A stretch of DNA of 64,000 nt from Zafaria cholistanensis (GTDB lineage: Bacteria; Actinomycetota; Actinomycetes; Actinomycetales; Micrococcaceae), in NCBI RefSeq assembly GCF_008580665.1, contig NZ_BKDJ01000014.1, positions 1 to 64,000 of the forward strand, read 5' to 3'. The notes beneath the pieces were generated by a model. It saw only the letters and a program-made list of their open reading frames with translations, did no database searches and had not been told where the DNA came from. Below, one piece after another: positions 57,765-64,000 of the stretch. A program made the translations under genes and the position numbers. The first letter of the stretch is position 1, and each line of letters opens with the position of its first letter.

Positions 57765-58592
57765 ATGGAGATCGAGGATTCGATGATTCGCCGCGAGCAG
57801 GTCAGGGTCGCCGGCACCGACCTGTCCTACCTGGCCGCAGGGGACCCTTCCGCGCCACCACTGCTGCTGTTGCACGGGACCTTTTGGAGCAGGGTGTGGC
57901 AGCCCGTCCTGCCCCAGCTCGCGACGGCACGGGCGTGCGTGGCCCTGGATTTGCCCGGATTCGGGCGCAGCGAGGGCGAACTCGACGCCGGGACCGCGAC
58001 CGTCCCGGCACTGGCGGCGGTCGTCCTGGAGGCGGCCGACCTTCTGGGATGGGAGACGTTCGACCTGGCCGGGCACGACATTGGTGGCGGCATCGCGCAG
58101 CATATCGCCGCCCACAGCGGACGGGTCGACAAACTCATCCTCATGAACTCGGTCATGTTCGATTCGTGGCCGGTTCCCGCGGTCGCCCGGTTCCGCGACC
58201 CGCAGCTGCGTGCCATCACCTCGCCCGAGGAACTGCTCCAAGCACGGATGAAGACCATGCAACTGACCGTGGACCGCGAACTGAGCGATGAGGAGATCGC
58301 CGACTACACCTCGCCGTGGCGGAGCCCTGCCCGCTGCCGGTCATGGATGGCGATGGCCGCGGCCGCCGATGCGCACTACACCCTGGACCTGGTCCCGGCC
58401 CTGCGCACAGCGGCCCTCCCCACCCGGCTGATCTGGGGTCGGGATGACGAGTTCCAGAAGATCGAGTACGCGCACCGTTACGTGCGCGAGATCCCCGGCA
58501 GCGACCTGGTCGAGGTCACCGGCAAGCACATTCCCACCGAGGACTCCCCCGACGCCGTCGCCACGGCCATGCTCGAACACCTCGCGTCCTGA
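57765..58592 (+). CDS. Alpha/beta hydrolase with Asp nucleophile (dehalogenase/epoxide-hydrolase type)
   Basis: 275 aa. ATG after GAGGAGGACCG. The nucleophile elbow is LAGHDIGGG with Asp105 in place of Ser, as in haloalkane and haloacetate dehalogenases and epoxide hydrolases. HGTFWSRVW is the oxyanion motif. Acid Asp227/228 is in IWGRDDEFQ and His255 in TGKHIPTED. The catalytic machinery looks complete. The substrate is unknown, but a type II HAD dehalogenase-like gene is 2.8 kb downstream. It is followed at 12 bp by the ion channel gene. Confidence 0.9.
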   Translation: MEIEDSMIRREQVRVAGTDLSYLAAGDPSAPPLLLLHGTFWSRVWQPVLPQLATARACVALDLPGFGRSEGELDAGTATVPALAAVVLEAADLLGWETFDLAGHDIGGGIAQHIAAHSGRVDKLILMNSVMFDSWPVPAVARFRDPQLRAITSPEELLQARMKTMQLTVDRELSDEEIADYTSPWRSPARCRSWMAMAAAADAHYTLDLVPALRTAALPTRLIWGRDDEFQKIEYAHRYVREIPGSDLVEVTGKHIPTEDSPDAVATAMLEHLAS

Positions 58593-58604
58593 AACGGAGG
58601 ACCG

Positions 58605-59363
58605 GTGGGCGGCACAGGACACAGCGGGGCGCGGAGCCGGCTGCAGCACGCGGAAAGCCTCGCCGCCCGCTTGGACCGGCCCATGGGCCTGCTCGGGGTC
58701 CTCTTCCTGCTGGTGGTCCTGGGCCAGCTGCTGGTCCGCGACCCCGGATGGACCCGGGCCTTTACGGTGGCGGGCTGGGTGTTCTGGGTCGTGTTCGTCG
58801 CCGAGTTCCTCCTGCGCGCCTACGTGGCCCGGTTCCAGGCCGCGTTTTGGAAAAGGAACTGGTGGCAGGCCGTGTTCCTGCTCGTTCCGTTCCTGCGCTT
58901 CTTCCGCGCCCTGCAAATCCTGCGCCTGGTACGGCTCGGACGCCTGGCGCGGTTCGGCGGCATCCTCTCCGCCGGGGTCCGGGGGTCCCGCTCGGCCGGA
59001 CGGCTGCTCTCCAACCGGATCGGCTGGCTGGCCGCCACAACGGCCGTCGTGATCCTGACCTCCAGCCAACTGCTCTACGCCGCGGGCTCCCACACCGACT
59101 ACACGGCCGCCCTGCACGAGGCGGCCATGGCCACGATCACCGGCAGCGGCATCACCAGCCAGGATGCGTTCTCGAAGGTCCTGCAGATCGTGCTGGCCGT
59201 CTACTCGGTCGCCGTGTTCGCCACCCTCGCCGGTTCCCTCGGCGCCTACTTCCTGCGAGAAAAGCCACCACCCCCGCCCCACACCACCGCACTGCACACT
59301 CCCGCCCCACCCCCAAGACCGGCCCCAGACGACTCGGAGGACGCCCAGTGGAGATCGAACTGA
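58605..59363 (+). CDS. Voltage-gated-like ion channel protein with unusual pore filter
   Basis: 252 aa with GTG start after CGGAGG. Six membrane helices are suggested. S4-like helix 4 reads RFFRALQILRLVRLGRLARFG, with an Arg every third or fourth residue (read in parts). The pore helix and filter region is MATITGSGITSQDAFSKV, where K+ channels have T-V-G-Y-G-D. The S6 helix VLQIVLAVYSVAVFATLAG is channel-like. Selectivity cannot be predicted. A frameshifted partial copy lies upstream on the other strand. The end overlaps the next gene by 16 bp. Confidence 0.85.
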   Translation: MGGTGHSGARSRLQHAESLAARLDRPMGLLGVLFLLVVLGQLLVRDPGWTRAFTVAGWVFWVVFVAEFLLRAYVARFQAAFWKRNWWQAVFLLVPFLRFFRALQILRLVRLGRLARFGGILSAGVRGSRSAGRLLSNRIGWLAATTAVVILTSSQLLYAAGSHTDYTAALHEAAMATITGSGITSQDAFSKVLQIVLAVYSVAVFATLAGSLGAYFLREKPPPPPHTTALHTPAPPPRPAPDDSEDAQWRSN

Positions 59364-60157
59364 ACGCCGCCCAGAGCGTGGGGATTGCCGCCGTCCCGGC
59401 GCTCGTGCTGACGGGGCTGCACCTGGCCGCTCCGCGCATCCGTTCCCTGCCGCTGGTGCCCGAACACTATCTGGGTTCCTTTGCCGGGGGCCTGGCGGTC
59501 GCCTACGTCTTCCTGCACCTGCTACCGGAAATCGCTGCCGGCAACGAGGCCATCGGCGAGGCCCTCACCGACATCCTGGAACCGACGCCGCTGCTGGAGC
59601 TGGCCATCTTTTTCGTGGCGCTGGCTGGCTTCACCGTGTTCTACGGGCTCGAACGCCTGGCCGCCGCCCACGGCGAACGGGACCGGCCGGCCGGCGGCCG
59701 CCCGAACGGTGATGCGCCGGTGGACGCGTCCGGTCCTGCCGGGGTGTATTGGCTGCATTTGGGCTCATTCATGGTCTACAACGGGCTCATCACCTACACC
59801 ATGGCCCTGCGCGTGCGCACCGGGCTGCTGTTCGCCCTCTTGTTCACGGTGGCCATGGGCCTGCACTTCGTGCTCACCGACCGGTCCCTTCAGGAACACT
59901 ACCCGCGCCGGTTCGGCCGTCACGGGCGGGTCCTGCTCGCCGCCTCCCTCATTGTCGGCTGGGCGCTGTCCGTGGCCTTCGCCCCGACCAGCACGTTGTT
60001 GGTCGCCCTGCTGACCGCCCTGCTCGGCGGATCGGTGCTGCTGAACGTCTTCAAGGAAGAAGTCCCCACCAACCGCACCTCCAGTTTCGGATGGTTTGCC
60101 GTGGGCCTGGTGCTCTACTCCCTCCTGCTCGCACTCGTCACCGCAGTCTCCGAATAG
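59348..60157 (+). CDS. Membrane protein resembling ZIP-type transporters
   Basis: 269 aa from GTG (VEIELNAAQSVG), overlapping the channel gene by 16 bp, so translationally coupled. About eight membrane segments. YVFLHLLPEIAAG recalls the helix 4 motif of ZIP zinc transporters (HxxPE). The later AMGLHFVLTD may be a second His site. A loop rich in Gly/Arg/Asp (residues 115-135) divides the two halves. No family recognised firmly; metal transport is inference. Confidence 0.7.
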   Translation: MEIELNAAQSVGIAAVPALVLTGLHLAAPRIRSLPLVPEHYLGSFAGGLAVAYVFLHLLPEIAAGNEAIGEALTDILEPTPLLELAIFFVALAGFTVFYGLERLAAAHGERDRPAGGRPNGDAPVDASGPAGVYWLHLGSFMVYNGLITYTMALRVRTGLLFALLFTVAMGLHFVLTDRSLQEHYPRRFGRHGRVLLAASLIVGWALSVAFAPTSTLLVALLTALLGGSVLLNVFKEEVPTNRTSSFGWFAVGLVLYSLLLALVTAVSE

Positions 60158-60451
60158 TTTCCCCGGGGAACGCTGTGAGTCCGGGACACGAGCTGCCTGG
60201 ACCTCGAGCGTCGAGGCAGGGTCGGCACCTGCCCAAAAGCGCATAGTGCGCGGCTGGTGTTCAGGGTGTTCTGCCGCGTCCAACGGACCGTTCGCCAAGG
60301 TTATCTCCTGCATCTGACCGCGTGCCGCTGTGGAGGTAGGAGGAGAGGGGCCGGACCTTCACCTGTTCGGGACACCGGAGTAGGGTCGGCTGCGGGGATC
60401 CCCGCCCCGGGGCCCTTCGGAAAAAGACCGCCCAGAACGAAGGAGAGACCG

Positions 60452-60862
60452 ATGACTCACCACGTGACCTCGATGCTGGAGACCCATCCGAGGGGTGTGG
60501 ACGCGCTGGATAAGGAAAAGCTTGCCGCGTGCATTGCCGCATGTTTCGAGTGCGCCGCCACCTGCACCGCCTGCGCTGACGCCTGCCTGGGCGAAGACAT
60601 GGTCGCCGACCTGGTCAGGTGCATCCGCCTGAACGCCGACTGCGCCGACGTGTGCGCCGCAACCGGCGCGGTCCTGTCCCGGCAAACGGAGCGGAACTTG
60701 GATCTCACCCGCGCGATCGTGGAAGCTTGCCGGAGAGCGTGCAAGGCCTGCGGCGACGAATGCGCCACCCACGGTGACATGCATGAACACTGCCGCATCT
60801 GTGCCGACGCCTGCAGGCGCTGTGAGCAGGCCTGCACTGACCTGCTGTCCTCCCTCGGCTAG
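60452..60862 (+). CDS. Four-helix-bundle copper-storage-like protein (DUF326/Csp)
   Basis: 136 aa. ATG after AAGGAGAGACCG. Sixteen cysteines, many spaced CxxxC or CxxC within helices (ACIAACFECAATCTACADACL, read in parts; CRRACKACGDECATHG; CRICADACRRCEQACTDLL). This is the pattern of Csp proteins, which bind many Cu(I) ions in the core of a four-helix bundle. There is no signal peptide, so cytosolic. Probably buffers copper. Confidence 0.93.
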   Translation: MTHHVTSMLETHPRGVDALDKEKLAACIAACFECAATCTACADACLGEDMVADLVRCIRLNADCADVCAATGAVLSRQTERNLDLTRAIVEACRRACKACGDECATHGDMHEHCRICADACRRCEQACTDLLSSLG

Positions 60863-61374
60863 TCCATTCCATGCTGGCGGGACCGGAAACCTTTGGGATT
60901 CCAGGTCCCGCCCGCTGCACGCAGCTACGGGGACCGGGGATCCTTTGCGCTGAACGTTTCCAGCGAAAGAGCACTGACAGGTTTTCCCTTCCCCAGCGTC
61001 TATGCCGCCACCAAGATCGTGATTATCCGGTGTCGGCAGGCGCTGCACGAAACCTCGATGCATGTCGCGACCGCCTACACGGGATGACCGCCGCCGGCAT
61101 GATGAGCACTTCCGCCGCCGGGGAGGACCTGGGCTTTGGCTGCCGCCGTGTGAAGAACGTCGTCGCCGAGATCCTTACCGGCCTGAAAGACGATGAGCAC
61201 GAAATCAACACCGCACTGGCTGCGCCGGAAAACGCAAGTGCTCAACGCCCGGGATCGGTTGGTGGTCGATGCGGACCTGGTCCTGCTCCTGGCGGCAATG
61301 GAGGGAGCCGCCCGTAGCCGCCGCAGTATCTGAACCCCCGCAGTACCAGCCGTGAGAACAGGAGCTGACTTGCC
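60863..61374. other. Gap with decayed coding fragments
   Basis: 512 bp without an intact gene. Protein-like pieces lie in two plus-strand frames: MMSTSAAGEDLGFGCRR, then VKNVVAEILTGLKDDEHE, in one (61098-61206), and RKTQVLNARDRLVVDADLVLL in another (61231-61331, ending in TGA). This looks like one small gene that has lost a base between them. Family not recognised. Confidence 0.45.
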
Positions 61375-62052
61375 GTGATTGACTCCCCCGATGTGATCGT
61401 TTTCGACGTCAACGGAACGCTTTCCGACATGGGACCGTTGGCCGGAGCGTTCATCGAGTCCGGAGCGCCCGGGCATCTGGCCACCCAGTGGTTCGCTACC
61501 GTCCTGCGTGACGGGTTCGCCGTTACGGCCGCAGGCGGCAGCGCGCCTTTCGCGCAGATTGCCCAGGACAACCTGAGCCGTTTGCTGACAGAACACGGCG
61601 TCCCCTCCGTGGCAGACGGAACCGGGCGCATCATGGAAGCCCTGCGCAACCTCGGCGTGCACCCCGACGTGCCCTCCGGCGTGGAGGCGCTGGCCGGGGC
61701 GGCGCAGCTGGTCACCCTGAGCAACGGCTCAGCCCAGGTCGCCCAGACACTGCTGGAAACGGGCGGACTCCTTCGGCATTTCACCCGGTTGCTCAGTGTC
61801 GAGGACGCGCCGGGCTGGAAACCTGCCCGGTCCGCCTACGCATACGCGGCCGTCGAGTGCGGCGTTGCGCCTTCCCGGATGCTCCTGGTCGCCGTGCACC
61901 CGTGGGACATCCACGGAGCCCATGCCGCCGGGCTGAGAACAGCATGGCTGAACCGTTCCGGCGCCGCCTACCCGGGCTACTTCACCAGCCCTGACATCGA
62001 AATTCCGGACCTGCCGGCGCTGGCAAGGCAGCTGGCGACTCCCCGTCCCTAA
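61375..62052 (+). CDS. HAD-superfamily hydrolase, haloacid dehalogenase type II-like
   Basis: 225 aa with GTG start. Motif I FDVNGTLSD has the nucleophile Asp11. Motif II Ser/Asn is in VTLSNGSAQVA, the Lys in GWKPARSAY, and motif III in VAVHPWDIHGAHAAG. HPWDIxGAxxAGxxTAWLNR is characteristic of L-2-haloacid dehalogenases. It may hydrolyse a 2-haloacid. It pairs functionally with the Asp-nucleophile hydrolase upstream. No operon partner is close. Confidence 0.9.
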   Translation: MIDSPDVIVFDVNGTLSDMGPLAGAFIESGAPGHLATQWFATVLRDGFAVTAAGGSAPFAQIAQDNLSRLLTEHGVPSVADGTGRIMEALRNLGVHPDVPSGVEALAGAAQLVTLSNGSAQVAQTLLETGGLLRHFTRLLSVEDAPGWKPARSAYAYAAVECGVAPSRMLLVAVHPWDIHGAHAAGLRTAWLNRSGAAYPGYFTSPDIEIPDLPALARQLATPRP

Positions 62053-62219
62053 ACCACAAGGAGTACGGGAGGAAGCGCCAGGGACGAAACATGGCTCCGG
62101 GCCATACCCGCAACGCCCGAGGACAGGGCTGCGGCGCGCCAACGCCCACTCGACCTCCTCGGGGGTGGCTGCCCTCGCCACGTTCCAGGGTCATCAATCC
62201 CTTCCGACAACCCAACTGG

Positions 62220-62342
62220 CTACTCGTACTCCACCGGCGGTCTGACCCCAACCACCCCCGGACACCATCTGCGACAGCAGGCCTCGTGCCTGCGGTCCAC
62301 CACCACGTCGTAACGGAACTCGTCGGGACAGGACCTCGGCAT
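62220..62342 (-). pseudogene. Remnant of an IS3-type transposase OrfA
   Basis: 40-codon frame starting MPRSCPDEFRYDVVVDRRHEA. The wording follows the MPRPYPPEFRRDVVAVARKxEA start of actinobacterial IS3-family OrfA proteins at about 13 of 21 positions. After HEA the frame shifts: LLSQMV in another frame parallels LSQIA. The rest is lost. The surrounding 62053-63149 has no other recognisable gene. Confidence 0.45.
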
Positions 62343-62950
62343 CTGTTCTCCTCCGGTCCAGGCCGGAAATCAGTGGTCTTGAGCCGTCAGGCATCTCCAA
62401 AGAGACGTTCTTCGACTGCCGGAGGAATCGCCCCGTCCGACCATCCGCCACCGGTATTCCGGGTCCAGATCCGAAGGCTCCTGACCGCCAGAAAGGACCC
62501 GGAACGGTCAATATGTCCACAAATTTGAATTTCTGACAAAACCCAGTGGCGCACATCACATACGCCATGTAGGGTAAAACGCGTGATTGGGGCAGGCTCG
62601 ATGAGGACGCTCCGGTCCAAACGACAACGCAGCCGTCCAGCAACGTAGCTAGGCGGCCGGGACACCCACAAGAAACGGGTTGGACGAAGGGATGCCGTTC
62701 CTGACGCAGACGCTCCTGCAGGTTGGCAGGTGAGCGGTCCACAGGGACCCGCAGACCGGCCAACGCGCAGGAGGAACTATGGAACCGCCCGCCGTGCCCG
62801 TCGCAAAGTCCGCCGGTCACCCCGGCGGGCTTTGCCGTGCCGACCCGGCTATGGGCAGCAACTATGAACCTGGGCCGGCCGGGGTCTGAACCGTTCATCC
62901 GGGACCAGGGCGCCTGAGCCAACAGTCGACCACCCCACCCCCGAAAGCAA

Positions 62951-62991
62951 GTCTCGCAGCCGGAGGGATGCAAGACGATTTTGTCGAGACA
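62951..62991. repeat. 41-42-bp hairpin repeat, copy 2
   Basis: GTCTCGCAGCCGGAGGGATG...TTGTCGAGACA, nearly identical to 51332-51373 and in the same orientation; the differences lie in the arm bases after GTCTCGCA and in the three bases before TTGTCG. Confidence 0.85.
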
Positions 62992-62994
62992 GGT

Positions 62995-63040
62995 GCGACC
63001 ATGGCGACTTTGGACGCTTTGTGGGGTGTTCCATGGTCGC
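62995..63040. repeat. 10-bp inverted repeat next to hairpin repeat copy 2
   Basis: GCGACCATGG (62995-63004) and CCATGGTCGC (63031-63040), 26 bp apart, only 3 bp beyond the hairpin repeat. Confidence 0.7.
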
Positions 63041-63149
63041 TCTGTGCCTTTGGTTGCCGATGACAAGAATGGGTTTGGAACCGGTAAGGCCGGCGCACAC
63101 CGCCGTCGAACGGTCCCGGTCCAAGCGGCTCCCGGCCAGTGAACAGGCA

Positions 63150-63476
63150 CTAGTTGATGATGATCAGGTCGGACAAAGCTGCATGCGGGTGAATGACCGA
63201 GTTGACCTCCAGACCGTTGATGCGCCCATCTTCATGCCAGAGCAGCACCCCGAGGGCACCCGTCCCCTCCTGGACGTCGAAGAAAAGCGGGCACTCCGTG
63301 TTCGCGGGCAGTCTCGGGACATCCACCGCGACGTCAATCTCGAAGCACTCCTGGCAGTGTTCTGACGGCTCGGTCGTGCAGGAGGCGAACTGGGCCTCCA
63401 GCACGGAGGCCAGGTCACCGGCGTGCTCGGCGATTTGGCGCAGGATGGTCCGCTGGGGACCCGTAGGTGGCTCCAT
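63150..63476 (-). CDS. Hypothetical protein with central CxxC
   Basis: 108 aa. N-terminal helix (ILRQIAEHAGDLASVLEAQF), Cys-rich centre CTTEPSEHCQECFEID, and a beta-rich C-terminus with GRINGLEVNSVIHPH. The protein-like composition and lower GC at the C-terminus (LSDLIIIN) support coding. No family recognised. Confidence 0.65.
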   Translation of the reverse strand: MEPPTGPQRTILRQIAEHAGDLASVLEAQFASCTTEPSEHCQECFEIDVAVDVPRLPANTECPLFFDVQEGTGALGVLLWHEDGRINGLEVNSVIHPHAALSDLIIIN

Positions 63477-63530
63477 GCCTCCACCCTAGCCAGATGAATC
63501 CGCGGCCGGGCGGCCGCGGAGGCACCCCGT

Positions 63531-63761
63531 CTACGGCGCCCGGCGTTCTCCCCGGGTGCGTTTCCGGGCCTCCCAAAGGTGCAGAAGCAGCCCGCCAAAC
63601 GCGAGTGCCGCGTAACAACCGAGGACGTCCTTCAAGGCGTCCCCAAAGGAAACCGTCCAGCCCAGCAGGGAATCCACAACGACCAGAACGACGGCGGTCA
63701 ACGGGGCCGCGACGGCAAAGGTCATCACAATGGCTACTGCCACAATGGCCTTGTCTTTCAC
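63531..63761 (-). CDS. Small two-TM membrane protein
   Basis: 76 aa. Two membrane helices (residues 6-32, AIVAVAIVMTFAVAAPLTAVV, read in parts; 43-62, VLGCYAALAFGGLLLHLW) with a basic C-terminal tail. No family recognised. Confidence 0.65.
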   Translation of the reverse strand: MKDKAIVAVAIVMTFAVAAPLTAVVLVVVDSLLGWTVSFGDALKDVLGCYAALAFGGLLLHLWEARKRTRGERRAP

Positions 63762-63824
63762 TCCGATACCTTCCTGAAAGGCCGCCCCATGCGCCGATCC
63801 TATCGGGAGGCGGTTCGAAGGGAC

Positions 63825-64000
63825 TTAGGCCCGCTGCCCATGCCGGGACCCTTTCGGTGGCAGGGGGCCGGCAAGCTCAAGGACCGCGCGGGTGTAATCG
63901 TCGGAGAAGTCGACCCGCGTGAGGTGCTTGAACTTGAATTTGGTCATGAACCCGTCCCAGGTCATGGCTCGTCGAAACCGGACAACCTGCCGGTTGGGGT
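63825..64000 (-). CDS. C-terminal part of an unidentified gene at the window edge
   Basis: The minus-strand frame ends TAA at 63825-63827 and is open to the window edge, reading NRQVVRFRRAMTWDGFMTK, then FKFKHLTRVDFSDDYTRAVLEL. The composition is protein-like. It may continue beyond the window, or begin at the ATG at 63965 (46 aa). Family not recognised. Confidence 0.5.
   Translation of the reverse strand, partial: PNRQVVRFRRAMTWDGFMTKFKFKHLTRVDFSDDYTRAVLELAGPLPPKGSRHGQRA

Noticed and set aside
62194-63150. 318-codon minus-strand open frame
   Set aside because: No family, irregular composition, and it runs through the hairpin repeat and the IS3 remnant in the wrong frame.

Overview
The window is high-GC actinobacterial DNA. 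A Micrococcales genome of the Arthrobacter/Micrococcaceae type fits best. The evidence is strong G/C third-position bias, frequent GTG/TTG starts, a sucCD block near pcrA, a CIRCE-controlled single groEL, DUF3263/DUF3027/DUF6457 proteins, and two c-di-AMP (ydaO-type) riboswitches ahead of cell-wall hydrolases. Genus assignment is inference; no rRNA is present.

Layout. 0-6.7 kb: X25-like domain protein, sucCD, pcrA, a membrane protein and tRNA-Arg(CCT). 7.2-8.3 kb: a complete IS481-family element inserted exactly in the stop codon of a ROK-family gene. 8.3-12.9 kb: ROK regulator, NUDIX hydrolase, ABC exporter, alpha/beta hydrolase. 13.0-19.3 kb: a minus-strand molybdenum block (HNH protein, MobA-like, DUF6457, MoeA, FdhD, YdeP/FdhF-like oxidoreductase) with overlapping genes. 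19.6-22.1 kb: NlpC/P60 and M23 peptidoglycan hydrolases, each behind its own c-di-AMP riboswitch. 22.1-29.3 kb: DtxR-type regulator, serC, cold-shock protein, a two-component system, a lone WXG100 protein and a DUF4031-HD fusion. 29.3-33.3 kb: groEL with two CIRCE elements, LytR_C protein, DUF3263, ung. 33.3-40.9 kb: ThrE-type exporter, flavin oxidoreductase, tRNA-Val(CAC), GNAT, TspO, PepSY protein. 40.9-44.1 kb: thiC and an MFS gene behind a TPP riboswitch. 44.2-50.4 kb: M20 peptidase, a long stretch without a clear gene, then a LacI regulator divergent from a DapA-like aldolase and an Nramp-fold transporter.

The last part, about 51.3-63.0 kb, looks like an accessory region. It lies between two copies of a roughly 41-bp hairpin repeat in the same orientation. 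It carries a HipA kinase whose HipB antitoxin has an in-frame amber codon, with three palindromic operator copies upstream. It also carries a molybdopterin oxidoreductase that has lost every N-terminal [4Fe-4S] cysteine but keeps the Mo-ligand cysteine, overlapped by a small helical-bundle partner. A frameshifted HPP gene and a frameshifted remnant of an ion-channel gene follow. Then come an Asp-nucleophile alpha/beta hydrolase, an intact channel with an unusual selectivity filter overlapped by a ZIP-reminiscent membrane protein, a Cys-rich copper-storage-like protein, a type II HAD dehalogenase-like protein and a decayed IS3-type OrfA.

Functional links. The MoeA/MobA/FdhD block could supply cofactor for both molybdo-enzymes. 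c-di-AMP sensing is tied to wall remodelling, thiamine sensing to thiC plus a transporter, and heat-shock repression to groEL.
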